Position numbers and translations under genes: made by a program
In this document: positions 33,465 through 58,605 of the stretch, piece by piece
Layout of the letters: each line of letters starts with the position of its first letter
How positions within the stretch are numbered: position 1 is the stretch's first letter
The notes under the pieces: model-generated
Told to the model about the DNA's origin: nothing
Seen by the model: only the letters and a program-made list of their open reading frames with translations
Databases searched by the model: none
Assembly (NCBI RefSeq): GCF_029962835.1
Contig: NC_080589.1
Coordinates: forward strand, 21,721,586-21,785,585
From: Magnolia sinica
Taxonomy: Eukaryota; Streptophyta; Magnoliopsida; Magnoliales; Magnoliaceae
Reading direction: 5' to 3'
DNA: 64,000 nt

Positions 33465-36400
33465 ATGATCAGATGGTGGATTTGGGCCTTTTCATTGTCT
33501 GAGCTCTTTGTGAGCTCTGTGGTGCATATGCTATATGGGCTATACATATTCAGCACAGCTGTAGCATCAGACATGTCACAAGCACTTAATACATGTTTTA
33601 GACCCAAAACCAATGTTGTGGTGAATGAGGTGCAATGCATGGGACCCAATTCAGATGGACCGCCTCCAATTGTTCTTGTTCATGGCATTTTTGGATTTGG
33701 GAAGGGGGTAATGTCTTTTATCTCACCATACATACGTACATACACACATACATGCATGCATGGATACACACATGTATGTACATTTGTACATGAACACATG
33801 ATGATGAGTTGAATTGAATACAAGCATTTGATGAATTGAATTGTATTTCTATTATGATGATTTGATTCTTTGTTTGTTTGTAGAGGCTTGGAGGGCTGTC
33901 GTATTTCGCCGGTGCGGAGAAGAAGGACGAACGGGTCCTCATTCCGGACTTGGGTTCGTTAACTAGCATACATGATAGGTGAGTGGTGCCATGAAAATGC
34001 TGGTTTTTATATGTTCTGGTTTACTCATGTTCTGTGTTTGGTTGGGAAGTCCTTAATCAGTTTTGGGTTTCAGGGCTCGTGAATTGTTTTATTATTTGAA
34101 AGGTGGGTGGGTGGATTATGGAGAAGAACATAGTAGCACTTATGGACATTCACAGTTTGGGAAAATGTATGAACAAGGTGGGGAGAAGATGAACATGATT
34201 TGGTTGCATTGATTTCTATTTTATTTTTTGAGAATTTTGTGAATTGAGTTGGAAACTGTGAATGATCGGCGAATTTTGGGCCATTTCATCAGGTGGGCCA
34301 TAATGAGACGCCTCGCGGGTTGATGAACTCTAGGCCATTTCATTAGGTGGGTCCATTTTTCATTTACATGAGTGGCAAAAGACTGTTAAGATTTTATTTT
34401 TTTTATTTTTTGGGTGTATACAGTTGGTGAGTGGACCAGCCGAAACATTTCTTGGGGCATGTTGATGAGCCCTCACCTGATGAATGGCCTGGATCTTGCA
34501 CACGCGTGCCAGCACGTGTTCTGCGAATATCCTCTTCAATTCTCTTTGCCCAGAATTTCCTTCCATCTCCCTTTGAATTAAGCTCTGGTTTTGGTTTGCT
34601 TGGTATACAGGGCACTATCCCGAGTGGGACGAGCACCATCCGATCCACTTCGTGGGCCACTCGGCAGGAGCTCAAGTTGTTCGCTTGTTGCAGCAGATGC
34701 TCGCCGATAAGGTAGTCGATACAACCAGCCGAAATCAACATCTCCAAGGCTTAGAAAAATGTAATACTGTTGCTGGGCCTTAATTTTTCAAACTAATCAC
34801 ATTATCCCATTCTTCGTCGCAGTCATTCAACGGCTACGATGACACTTCAGAGAACTGGGTGTTGAGTCTTACATCCTTATCCGGCGCACTTAACGGAACC
34901 ACAAGAACATACTTAGATGGGATGCAGTGAGTGAACATGAATTGATCTTTTCCACGAAATTTCAATCGCCAATATCTCCATGCATTGGTTTGTTTCAGGC
35001 CCAACGATGGAAGTTCGATGAAGCCCATGTGTCTACTTCAACTGTGCCGCTTGGGTGTTATAATGTACGACTGGCTCGACCTCGCTTGGCTGAAGAACTA
35101 CTACAATTTTGGATTTGATCACTTCAACTTGACATGGCGAAAGATGGGCCTCTTGGGTCTTGTTGATTGCTTGTTGGGTAATGTGGGTCCATTTGCTTCA
35201 GGCGATTGGATCCTTCCCGACCTTACAATTCAAGGGTCCATGCAGATCAACTCCAAGATCAACACCTTCCCTCACACATTCTACTTCAGCTATGCTACTA
35301 AGCAGACACGAAGCGTCATGGGGATCACGGTCCCTTCTAGTTTATTCGGCATCCATCCATTGCTTTTCATTAGAGTCTTGCAGATGAGCCAATGGCGGTA
35401 TCCATCGGACGCCCTGCCGCCTTTCAAAGGATATAGGTAGGTTGGAATTTTTTGGGTTGCACTTAGGCCTTGTTTGATGTATGTAAGTGTTTGTTCTTGA
35501 TAACTTGTTTAACATGAGCAGGGATGAAGATTGGCATGACAATGATGGGGCCCTAAACATGATATCGATGACCCACCCTCGGATCCCAGTAGAACATCCC
35601 AGCCATTTAGTCGTAGACGATTCGGAATGCCAACCTCTGCAACCAGGCCTATGGTTCGTATTTCTCCATGGTCCCATCACCACACCATTGCAGTTGTAAC
35701 AGAGGAACAGAACTTATTACTACATTTATGTAATTGCGCAAGATCTGAGTCCTTGATCACATGGGTCCCACGTTGAATGTGCCATGGCCAAAAAACCAGG
35801 GAGGTTCACTGAACTGTTGGGCTGCACATGAACTTCTAGCATGGACATTAGCTTTGATTTTTTATTTTATTTTTAAATTTTTATATATAACTGTCCACCT
35901 CATACATATGCAGCCCACCAAATGAATGGACAGGCCTATACCTGTGTGCCAGGGCACATTGACTCTAATGCCCACCAGATGAATGGCTTGGATCTCATAT
36001 GTGTCCCACTTGGAAACGTATAGGGTGTTCCTGTTTGGCACATGCAAATGGGATATGATGCTAGATAAGGACAGTTTTCTAACATCATTCTGATAATGGC
36101 ATCCAACCCTATATAAACATAGTTAACATCTTCATAGGAATTGGCACTATATCTATAAACAAATATCCAACCATTTTATTTGAGTTTTGAGATGGATGGC
36201 CAACCACCTCCAACTGCCACTCACATCATCGTAAATACAAGCATCATTATTTTCGCCAGCCCAGCACAACCTCGAAATCATCATCATTGTAATCCACAAG
36301 ATATGATCCAATACGCAACCATGGCATTATCATCAATTAATGAGACAAAACACAACCACACCTTTCTACACCATATTCGTCAGCTTTCAATTCCGAGAAG

Positions 36401-37101
36401 TGGGACCCAAGTTCCTAAATCTACACCACTGGTGGGTTACACCCCACCTTGCATGGACCATGCACTCAAAACCCAAAATCTGCTCGATAGGACAACTGCA
36501 CCTTTTCAATTTTACCGCCTACAAAAACAGCTAGGAACAGATGCAGTAACAGTCCACATTCTACCCCAAAAAAAAACAAAAAAACAAAACCCCTTCAAAT
36601 TGGTGGCTAGGATCTTCCCATCGAGATCATTGGGGCATGAACCATCCATGGCTGGGCGAAGCAGACCAGTTTTCTGGATTACCAAACCATGGTCCCATTT
36701 GATTTGCCCATGGAACCCCTATAAACTGTTCAAAATGTGGGTGGTGAATCATAACATTACTCCATGATCATCATATTCGAAAGAAGATGAGCATCAGATA
36801 TCATTTCTCCATGATCAGTATATTTGTAGAGACGATTAACATGGCCCCTACACAATGACAGACACACACAAATCAACGAATGGTCCAAATATCATTCCTC
36901 CATGATCATCATATTCTAAGAATGGCAAGTGCTGACTACAGGTACTACAAGATCATGGAAGCAGACCACATTTTCTTCATCGTGAATCGTGAGAGGGCAG
37001 GAGTGCAGTTTGATATTGTATATGATAGCATCTTCCAACGGTGCCGAAAGCATGCGTTTCGGACCACTCCGCCAACATTACCCAACCAAAGCAAACAGTA
37101 G
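33465..37101 (+). CDS. Alpha/beta-hydrolase lipase, 8 exons, 458 aa
   Basis: Exons: 33465-33707, 33884-33978, 34074-34177, 34611-34711, 34823-34926, 34999-35436, 35522-35653, 36942-37101. All introns are GT-AG and all phases agree, giving 1,377 nt. The product matches the plant lipase group I remember as Arabidopsis At1g23330/At1g10740, related to bacterial family I.5 thermoalkaliphilic lipases. It starts with a hydrophobic N-terminus (FSLSELFVSSVVHMLYGLYI), then the oxyanion strand IVLVHGIFGFG. The nucleophile elbow GHSAGA puts Ser at 165, DNDGA puts Asp at 370, and EADHI puts His at 415. The C-terminus ends KHAFRTTPPTLPNQ. The ATG at 33465 is the first in the frame with this N-terminus. Intron 7 (1,288 bp) hides the His-bearing exon, so a short model ending at 35699 would lose catalysis. 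It likely hydrolyses acyl esters at a membrane; the substrate is unknown. Confidence 0.93.
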
Positions 37102-38167
37102 CAGTTCACACCATGTTTCATCATACAAGCCATCTACGCACAACAAGAGAGAATGATAGAAAGCTACCTATGTAAATCAGGTTGTTGTTTGAGCACAAAG
37201 CTTCCCTGTTTCTAATATTGCGAGGTTTTGAAGCCTTAAGGTTGCACATCTACACAACGCACGTGCCAACCTGGCAAGCGTGTGGCATATCTGACTCAAT
37301 TGCTACTAGCCAAATATAACATAATAATAATTAAGTGTAATAAAATGGAATAAAATATGGAAACTAAAATTTCTAAGCAAGCCCCATGTGTGCCCGCTGT
37401 TATGGACCGTAGATTGGTCTTGTCCGAAAAGAATAACCATGATTGGATAATCGTAGCCACACAATTGCAGTTATATACGAAATGGACTAAGAGAATAGTC
37501 TCCACATCTATTTTTGTATTCCCACATTTGAATAGTTGTAATAATTGGACTAGGATAATGTTGGGGACACATGCAATCCATGATGAAATTCCCCCTATGC
37601 ACTGCTCCACCATGATCGTAGGTGGGCCGACTCAGGCTCCACACATAAATCCATAGTAATAACATGTGAAGAATTTGTATTCAATCATAGCTCTGAAAAA
37701 TGATACATGATTCTAGCAGACTTAAGTGATGAACTTCCATGACAAAGCAATTCACAAACAACTTTGTTCGCCCAAGGGATCCCTGAAACTAAAGTAATTT
37801 CACTTTACTCATGTTGGGCAAGTACAAAAACATAGATTCACCTAACAACCCTTCCAATGGGGTTTTTCATTTTACAAAAATGTTACAATAACACTTCGAA
37901 GGACAGACAATTACCACCATAAACTTGGAGCTTCTCCGCTGCATCTGAACCCGAGCTTACAACATTAGCCTTATTTTCCAATGACTCCGTATGATGTTTC
38001 TGCATTTTTGAAATGGCTGGACCCTGTGGATTACCGTTGTATAGCGCCAATCAGAACTGATCTTCTGCTCGATACTAATGGGCGAGGATAATGCCGGACC
38101 CAGGAAATATAACTTGGTTCAGTGCTGATCCAAACAATTGACTGAAAACAATCATATGGGTTCCTAA
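37102..38167. other. Shared 3' intergenic region of the convergent lipase and BSL1 genes
   Basis: It must hold both 3' UTRs. I see no further coding sequence, and no repeat with clear ends. Confidence 0.5.
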
Positions 38168-50353
<12,186 letters not shown>

Positions 50354-50880
50354 CTGCAAAAATAGCATAACAGCATTGGACAGCAACTCAAGAAGAATGG
50401 TTAATATACAAATTTTCAAGACCAATGCCATTCAACAAAAAAAAAAAATGTGGAGACTAAATATCCAAACTGAAGCCTGTTGATTAGTTGATATTGGAAG
50501 CAAAACCGGAATACACAGAGGGTAGGTTCTAGGAAGAATGAATCCATGCATTGAAGCAACCCCTTATTTCAAGCACAGAAGATAGAAAACTAATTAGTCC
50601 ATACACATCTTTACTACTTCGGATAATTCAAAAGTCACATTCCCATTTGTGCACCAACCAGAAGGCATGGTACGAGACGCATATTGTTTTATAAGCAGCT
50701 GGAGATGGCAGTGCCATTTTCTAGTCTTTATCTTCTTTTATTCTTGTAATTGGAGTGATTTACTAAAAATAGGACAACTGAGACAAACAACAAACAACAG
50801 CTACACACACACACACAAAAAAAATAAAAAAGCCCCATATGGTAGAAGGACCACCTATAATACAAAATAAATTGGACAGA
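50354..50880 (-). other. Upstream BSL1 intron sequence, no exon seen
   Basis: After the acceptor at 50354 the sequence is non-coding. I recognise no Kelch-type exon here or further right. Confidence 0.5.
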
Positions 50881-52030
50881 AAAGATGAAGATAGCTACGG
50901 CCTCTGTCAAGCCGCAATCAGCAACTATCCTCCATTCAATATCCCAAAAGATCTCCTAGTGGCTCCTGACTTGGCCACAGTACCGGCCTGATCATTTGCA
51001 GATCGACACACATGGACAAATGAAACAACCATTGAAGCGCTGATGTCCTTGACTTCCTCTCAAATGTTTTATCCAGCAGCCAAGGGAATCTGCCACACTT
51101 GATCCAGCTGAACATTCTTGGAATACCCCTCGAATATTATCAGACTTAGGCTGCGATCTGCCACCATCCTAATGCCATATATCCATGTAACAATGCTGAC
51201 GATTCCACAAAAAAGGAGACGTGAACCATGTCGGTCTACAAATTCAATTATAGTCTACCCCCTGTTGTTCCTGACAAGCACACTAACACCCGTTGAGCCA
51301 GGGTAAATCCAGCCTGCAGCGTTTAGCTGGCAGAGCCCTCCAGATTTCTCCGATCTTTGCAGGGGGCCATCCACAACTGAGAATCTTCTCCCAGTTATAT
51401 GATGTGATGACTCCAGTGATGCCCGCCATCACACTCTTCTTGTCTACTCTAGCGATCGCTAAGGATAGAATTATACATAATACCACTGCCCCAGCTTTTT
51501 TGATCCCTTGAAAAATACTGGAATTCATTTGGCCCAAACACACCACAGTAGAGCCTTCAAAGACATCATCCACAGAATTTTGCAAATAGGATCCCACCTA
51601 CCCATTTTCCAGCTCATGCAACCATCATTCACAAGGTGAGGCATCATCCACTGGATTCCAAACCTTACAAAGAACACAGCCCACAATCTTTGAACAAATG
51701 GGGCAGTGGATTAACAAGTGTGCAACATCTTCTTCCTCCGCCTTACACATGACGCATCTGTTAGGGATCATCATCTCTCTGTGTTGCAGAAGATCCACAG
51801 TCAGCACCTTGCTGAAGCATGTCAAGCAGCACGGTGCATTAGGTTTCATAGGGATGATCCCATCCCAAACCACCGATGCCTACTCCACTTCATTGACCTC
51901 AAGAGCCCTTGGAAAAGATTCTGAAAGGCAATGAAGAGGAGCCATCTGCCTCTGAAGCCAAAATTCTACAATCCTCTCCTGTACAAGCAATGGATACACT
52001 CCCCAGCAAGCTCAACTTACTAAGAGCTGA
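50881..52030 (-). mobile_element. L1-type LINE fragment (zinc-binding and RNase H part)
   Basis: The minus strand shows an RT zinc-binding module (KVLTVDLLQHREMMIPNRCV, then CKAEEEDVAHLLIHCP) and further down an RNase H-like VSFVHVCRSAND. Several stops and shifts break it. It is a 3' fragment lying in the same direction as BSL1. Confidence 0.7.
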
Positions 52031-52329
52031 ATTTCCTCGTCCTTCAAAGGACATCTGATGATGTTCTAAATGACATTAATAAGCAAAACCTAAAATATTA
52101 TATCAATCTGACTAACGAGTCACGATCATGAGATCTCATGATGGGCTTTTCTTGACTAATGGGCCTATTCTTTTAAATCAAAACTTCATCTTCTAGCTAG
52201 GAGGCCCTCCCTGGACGTCGTCATCGATCTAGATCGACGGTGGGGCCCTTTTTCTTCTGGCGTACGAGCGTAGAGGGTGGCGTGCGTGTACGTGTGGACG
52301 GCATGCGCGGGATGTTCTCATAAAAAACA

Positions 52330-54396
52330 ATGGGTAACAAACATGAGGACTTCCAGTGGAGAGACAAGTGAAGGGTTGTCAGTGAACCTGTATCTTTTCG
52401 CATTGGTTATGGACAAGTTAACAAGGCATTTATAGGAACTAGGAAGAGGCCCTGCAGTGACATAGTTTTGATTGACAAGATGAGAGAGGGGTTGAATACA
52501 AAGCTAGAATTATGGAGAGATGCTTTAGAATCTAAAGGCTTTAAAATTAGTTGAACTAAACTAGAGTATATGTAGTGCAGTTTTATTAATAACGGGAGTG
52601 GAAATGAGGAATTAGTTAAGATTGCAGACTAAGTTGTACCTCAAAATGTCCATTTTCAATATCTTGGGTCGATGGCACATAAGATCAAAAAGATTGAGAA
52701 GAACGTTGCTCTTAGAACTAAAGATGGGTGAATGAAGCAGAGATGTGCCTTGGAGTTTCATGCAATGTAGTTAAAGGTGCTAGAGCACTTGCCCCTGGGG
52801 CACCTAAAGCGCACCTTAGCACGCCCTTGGAGTTTCCAAGCGTAATTTTAATATATAATGAATATTAATATTTATATTAGATATGGCTTTGCTAACGTCC
52901 TCAACTATATGAGAATGCTAGCCATGACCCAAACCTTTTAATGGCACACAGGCTGACCTATTGCCGATCCAAACTGTTCATTCATTCACACAACTAGGAG
53001 CCAGACATAGTGCAAAAATCATGCCAATCAGGTGACTAAAGCTTCCAATCAATAGCATAGAAATGGACAGTCAAGATTAACCGGAGAAACACAAGTAGGT
53101 CCAATCATCATCTTGAAACATCTAATAGATAGATCCACTTTGTATTTCTTGTGATTTTGAACTAATGCTTTGATTTGATGATTCCAACCATGCGATTTAT
53201 GGCTCGTAAACAACAGCGGTTTGTAACAAACTGCCCCTATTCAAAAGGTTATGATGATCGGATCAACGTGATTCTTGCAACAAGGCTTGCTCCTGGTTGT
53301 GTGAATGAATGAATGATTCATATCAACGATAGGTCACACCATGTGCCGTTTAAAAGGTATGGGGACGTTGCTAACACCCCATGAAATATAAATATTAATA
53401 TATACAAATTTATAGATATATGTTGATATTTTTAGTCAATAAAAATCAACACCACTTCAAATTTCAAAGGAAAACAAAAGGTAAAAATAAAATCAACTTA
53501 CACAATAAACCATCTAATTATTAAACCAGTATATCAACTGATCAAATAATCATTAATCAAACCATCCATGAAACTGGTCAACTACTAAACTGATAACCGT
53601 CAATCAAAAGCTGAAGAAGAGAATTGAGGGAAGATGTTGAACTTCGGGAAAAGACATTCTTAAGAGTTTCATCTCAAAAGAAAAGAGAGTTGTTGAAATA
53701 GTCTTTAAAATAGCCCTCTTATGTATTTAGATCATTAAAGGTTGGTAAAATGCCCATAAGGGTACCTCACATCAAATGGCCAACGTGACGCAGACATGGC
53801 GAGGTGCACCCATGCACTAGGTGCTAGGCAAACACCTGGCTGGTGCACCCCTTCAGTAAACGCCTTTCTTAGGGTCCAAGAGAGGCCACCATGGGCAAAC
53901 GCCTACGCATGCACTAATCTGGTTTTATGTGATTGCAAAATACAAATCAAACCAAAGGAAATTTTTATAAGATATCTTGTAGACAATTCATGCTCTATGG
54001 GACAATGTTGGCAGTTAAGGAAAATGTTCATGGGATAATTGTAGCTAAAATGACAATGTTGAGATGGATGAGTGGCAAGACAAGGATAGAAATAGAAATT
54101 GAGGGAACTTATAGTAGCACTAATGGGTAATAAGATGACGTAAAGTAGTCTAAGATGGTTTCACCATGCAACCAAGACCAAGAACTACACTGGTTAGGAG
54201 TGAGTTGATTCAAGTTGAAGGCTCTAAAAGGGCAAGGGAAGGCCCAAAAGGTAGTGGGGTGGACGTATTAAGAAAAGACTTGATGACCTATACTTTGGTT
54301 GAGGATATGGTCCTTGATAGAGTGGGAATAGTAGAATGGGTTCCATGTAACAGACCACAATTAATTAGGATAAGGCTTGGATGATGATGATGATCA
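52330..54396 (+). mobile_element. RTE-type LINE fragment with an insertion, ending in (GAT)n
   Basis: An RT-like stretch from about 52.38 kb ([14 protein letters not shown], then GSMAHK) is full of stops. The downstream part from about 53.97 kb carries MLRWMSGKTR, SELIQVEGSKRAREGPK and DVLRKDL, the usual C-terminal end of these elements, then GGATGATGATGATGAT as a simple-repeat tail. Between them, about 52.76-53.96 kb, is an unrelated insertion with AGGTGCTAG/CTAGGTGCTAGG-type motifs. Confidence 0.65.
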
Positions 54397-54472
54397 ACCT
54401 GATGTGAAGCAAGCATTTCTCAATAACGATCCTCCGGAGAGTTTATATGGCCCTTCTAATGTTTGTCCTTAG

Positions 54473-55454
54473 CAAGGTATTCAAGAAAGGTTAGATAATG
54501 GCCGTTACATAACATGTAATGGTTATGGGGTTGCAACGGCCTGTATTGTATCACTAATGGCCAGTGTTCAAATTATCTCCGATATTATCTTTATCTCTAG
54601 CTTAGCGATACTGATCGCACTGGTAGCGATACCAATAACGCTAGTAGTATAAAAAATTCCAGGTATAAGCAATGCATCGCTAAGTATCGCCAACGTATCA
54701 ATATCGCTAATGTAATCGTCAATATTTTCAACTACATAAATCCTAGGTGTAGCTTGTATTGCCAATGCATCAATATCGCCAATGTATCGCCAATATTTTC
54801 GACTATGTAAATTCTAGGTAATGCTTGTATCATAAGTGTATTGACGATATTTCAATAATATTGCCAACTATTGATATCATCAAATTTTTGTTTATTAGAA
54901 AAAAAAAATTTATTTCAATTTTTTTTTCATGGGCACATGGTTGTATGTAGTGTTCAATTTTCCATTGATAATATTGATAATATCTTGAAATTATCGATAT
55001 CGCAACATGTGAGATATTGAGACCACAATCTTTCGTTTCTTTTTCAATTGTTGATGATTTCTTGGTGAAATATCATGTGTTGTTGATATTTTACAATATC
55101 GAAGGATGTTTGGATGGTTAAATAGGCCAGAGGGGATGGTTGGATTGATTTCTTACACCAACGCATGCTTTTAAGGCCCCGTTAAATGGAAACTTGTTAT
55201 GTATGCATTCTTTTTGCAATTTTGTTTTATTTCTAAATATACAAATATGTACATTTTAACATCTCCTGAAGTTTCACTGAAAATTCCATTGTTTTTCCTA
55301 TGTTTCCCTGCATTTCTGGTTATCAACGATATTATCGGCGATATCGATATTGTTTCCATATACCTGGCTAGAGAAACTTGTAGCGATACCGATAATTTGA
55401 ACACTGCTAATGGCAATGGCCATTACGGCCACTATACCGTTATCGAATACCTTG
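54473..55454. mobile_element. Outer hAT-like MITE in Copia, itself interrupted
   Basis: The ends CAAGGTATTC and GAATACCTTG are exact inverses. They are flanked by a perfect 8-bp duplication, GTCCTTAG, at 54465-54472 and 55455-55462. Without its own insertion the unit is only about 129 bp, rich in GGCCGTTAC/GTAATGGCC. Confidence 0.92.
54562..55406. mobile_element. Inner hAT-like element (CAGTGTT family, 845 bp)
   Basis: The ends CAGTGTTCAAATTATC and GATAATTTGAACACTG are exact inverses. They are flanked by a perfect 8-bp duplication, CTAATGGC, at 54554-54561 and 55407-55414. The interior is rich in TATCGCC/GATATCG motifs. It belongs with elements A, B and C. Confidence 0.93.
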
Positions 55455-56035
55455 GTCCTTAGAGGGAGAGTGGTAAAGTTTGTAGGTTGAGAAAGGCTAT
55501 CTATGGAGTGAATCAAATCTCCCAAAGCATGGCTTGAAAAATTCAGCAATGCCTCATCACAATTTGGCTTTGACTTATATCAAGTTGGCCTTCAGTAGAG
55601 TACATCTGACCATTTAATATTTTTAAAAAAGATGAAATGGAACAATCATTGTGATGATTGTCTCTGCTGATGACATAGTTCTTATGGGTCCATCTGGCAT
55701 CTGTTGTGCATTATTTGCATAGGAACAACACTGTTGGCATAGCTTATCTCATGCTTGGCGCATTAACAAGTGATGCTCATAGCACACTTACCAAATAATG
55801 TTATTTCACGCACCTTTTTTAAGCCTTAATTATGGTATTGTCCAAATAGCGGGATTCCAAGCATGCCTTTTTTAAGCCTTTATTGTGGTATCATCCAGAT
55901 AACTGGATTCCAAGAAAAAGCTGCAATCCAGTTATGTTCATAACAGAAAAAGTAGAAAGGGACACCAATCTTAGTTTTGTACCATTTAAAAAATGCTTTC
56001 ATGGTGGTGACACTTCATACAACATATTAGTATGT

Positions 56036-56372
56036 CAACCCAGACCGCGCAAATTGATGACTCAAACTATGGATGGAGGACCACTTGGTTTCAATCGTAC
56101 CCATGTCATAGTTGTATGGGAACACAGACCGTCTAAATCACCGACTCAATTATGGTGGTCCACTTGATCTCAACCGTAAACATGGCATAGTTGTAAGAAA
56201 ATTCAGACACACCCATGGAAAATTTGTATAACAATCCAGACTGTCCAAATCGTTAACTCGACTGTGGATGGTAGGGCAGTTGATCTCAACCATACACATG
56301 ACATAGTTGTACGTCAATCCAAAACCATCCAAATTACTAACTCAACTGTGGATGGAGCCACGCTTGGTACAT
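56036..56372. repeat. Degenerate tandem repeat, about 83-bp units, four copies
   Basis: CAGACCG(C/T), AACTCAAACTATGGATGGA-type and CATAGTTGTA phrases recur in order four times inside the Copia fossil. Confidence 0.7.
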
Positions 56373-57526
56373 GGACCAGATTTCACTCAATTGTACAACA
56401 TGGGAGTGTGTGGCATGATTAATATATAACATGCTACTTCTATCAGATAGCGTAGTGTCACTGCCAAACACCATATATTCATTGTCGCCACAACTGTAAT
56501 CATCACAAAATAACCATATCTAGGCAACATTATCCACATTGTTACTATGACGAACACCAAACGAACCATACATGGACAATGATAAGAAGATTCTATAAAC
56601 CCAATCATATGTGAGAAAATGTCAGTCACCTAGGATCTCAAGCATGATATGTCTTCAGATTGAAGTTGCCAGATCTAATCAAGGCAAGTTCATTTCTTGA
56701 AGGATGTACTCCATACTGATTCAAGCATGCTGGGTGCAAGACTTGCAAAATCTCTGATTGAAATCAATCACTGACTTCACGAGGTCAAAATTGCTTGGTG
56801 ATCTAGGTATTTACTATAGGCCTGTGGGCAGATAATCTACTCGATTATTGCTAGACCGGATATTGCTTAGGCAGTCAATTTGATCAGTTTATGCATGCTC
56901 CCGTGTAGACCATCTTAGGGTTTGTAGATTGTATCCTTCAGTATGTAAAGTCTGATCCTAGGAAAGGCATACTATACTCTGATCATTGTCATCTAAAGAA
57001 CAGCAGTTATTGTGACATTCATTGATTTGGTTTATCTGATCATTGGCTATCTACAAGTGGCTATTATGCTTTCATGTGAGGAAATCTAATAACTTTGAAA
57101 AGCAAGAAGCAAAGTGTAGTTGCTCATTCATCTGTAAAAGCGAGTAGCGAGCAATGGCAATTACAACTTATAAGTCCATATGAGTTTTTTTTTTAGAGGA
57201 ATTTAAAAGTAATAATAATAATAAGCCAGTCTTCAATTCCCCTTCATTGCTACAATCAAGCCACCATCCAGATTACAAATAAGCCAATCTTCCATGAGGG
57301 AACCAAGCATATAGAAGTAGATTGTTGCTTCGTTCAAGAAAAAGTGATGGTGAAATTGTTGACTGGGTTACCCGTCCGGTTAGAGAATCAATTGGCAGAC
57401 ATCTTCACAATGGCTTCCAATCAGCACCAAATTAGAGATCTTGGGAAACCTAGGCATAGGTAATATATGCACCAGCTTGAGGGGAGGTGCTGGAAATTAT
57501 ATACGGTTTACATCATCTTTAGCAAA

Positions 57527-57734
57527 CTTGCGGAGCACCAATCCCCTCACATTTCTCTCTTGTAACAAACCATCGTTATCTCTTTGTAGTCGGATTTTAT
57601 TATAATAAGAGACCAAGGGGAGAAAACCTCTCTCTCTTGCAGAGCACCAATCCACTCACATTTCTCTCTTGTAACAAATCACCGTTATCTCTTTGTAGTT
57701 AGATTTTATTATAACAAGAGACTAAGGGGAGAAA

Positions 57735-57769
<35 letters not shown>

Positions 57770-57782
57770 TCTCTCTCTCTCC
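57527..57782. repeat. 111-bp LTR duplication and CT run
   Basis: GAGCACCAATCCCCTCACAT at 57534 recurs as GAGCACCAATCCACTCACAT near 57645, each followed by TCTTTGTAGT and GGGGAGAAAACCTCTCTCTC. The second copy runs into a CT microsatellite. Confidence 0.8.
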
Positions 57783-58297
57783 CCTCCTATTTTCTTACCA
57801 TGAATAAAAACACAAATAATGACATCCAAGATCAAGGAAGCAACAATGAAGATGCATTCATTAAACACAACTGAGACTTGCAAGCTGTTGTTTTTTTTTT
57901 TTTTTGTTTTATTTATAGAATTGAGAAATTTTATTAGAAGCCAAAAGGGAAAAAAGGGAAAAGGGAAAAGCTACAACACATAAATACAAAGGACATGGCC
58001 CTACTCCAATGACTAAGAAGCCTATTATTCCCTTACAAAAAAATTCTATGAATAATGGAAGCAACTGGGGCCTTGCAATTCTGAAAGCACATGTTCTTCG
58101 TCTCCATCCAAGTTAACCACGAGACCGCCAATAGGGCTAACTGCCTCTCCCCTTTGGCTTTCAAGCTCAAGACACCTTCATGACAAGAAGAGAATAGCAT
58201 CTCCATGCTATCCGGCAAAAATAAATCGAAGGAATATCAAGTGCAAAGAGGACACCATCCCAAATCAAGTGCACCACTGACTCCTCGTTCTTCATAT

Positions 58298-58605
58298 AAA
58301 GAAGATGTGTTTGGATGAACCATACCCCTTTTCCACAAGGTGTCAACAGTGAGAACTTTGCTCCTACCAACCAGTCATGCGAATGTTGCAACCTTCAACG
58401 GGCCCCATACCTCCAGGCCATTTGATGCGGGACAACTAACCACTTGCTCTAAAAGAAGATGTGTTTGGATGAACCATACCCCTTTTCCACAAGGTGTCAA
58501 CAGTGAGAACTTTGTTCCTACCAACCAGTCATGCGAATGTTGCAACCTTCAACGGGCCCCATACCTCCAGGCCATTTGATGCGGGACAACTAACCACTTT
58601 CTCTA
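58298..58605. repeat. 154-bp tandem duplication inside the LINE
   Basis: AAAGAAGATGTGTTTGGATG begins both copies (58298 and 58452). I count about two differences over 154 bp, so the duplication is young compared with the LINE. Confidence 0.93.

Larger units (their letters stand above)
54397..57813 (+). mobile_element. Ty1/Copia 3' half: RT, RNase H, polypurine tract, LTR
   Basis: Recognisable pieces are an RT start (DVKQAFLN), an RT middle (LRKAIYGVNQ) after the nested insertions, an RNase H region, and the end (KHIEVDC, VRLENQLADIFTMA). A tract CAGCTTGAGGGGAGG and an LTR from about 57488 follow. The element is old with many breaks. Inserted in it are the elements at 54473-55454 and the minisatellite at 56.04 kb. 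Confidence 0.7.

Noticed and set aside
35487-35699. Lipase gene ending at the stop at 35699
   Set aside because: The GT at 35654 joins in phase to 36942, restoring the conserved YYKI and EADHI sequence and the catalytic His.
36180-36767. A 195-codon plus-strand frame in lipase intron 7
   Set aside because: No family resemblance, low-complexity composition, and it lies wholly within an intron supported by phase and protein continuity.
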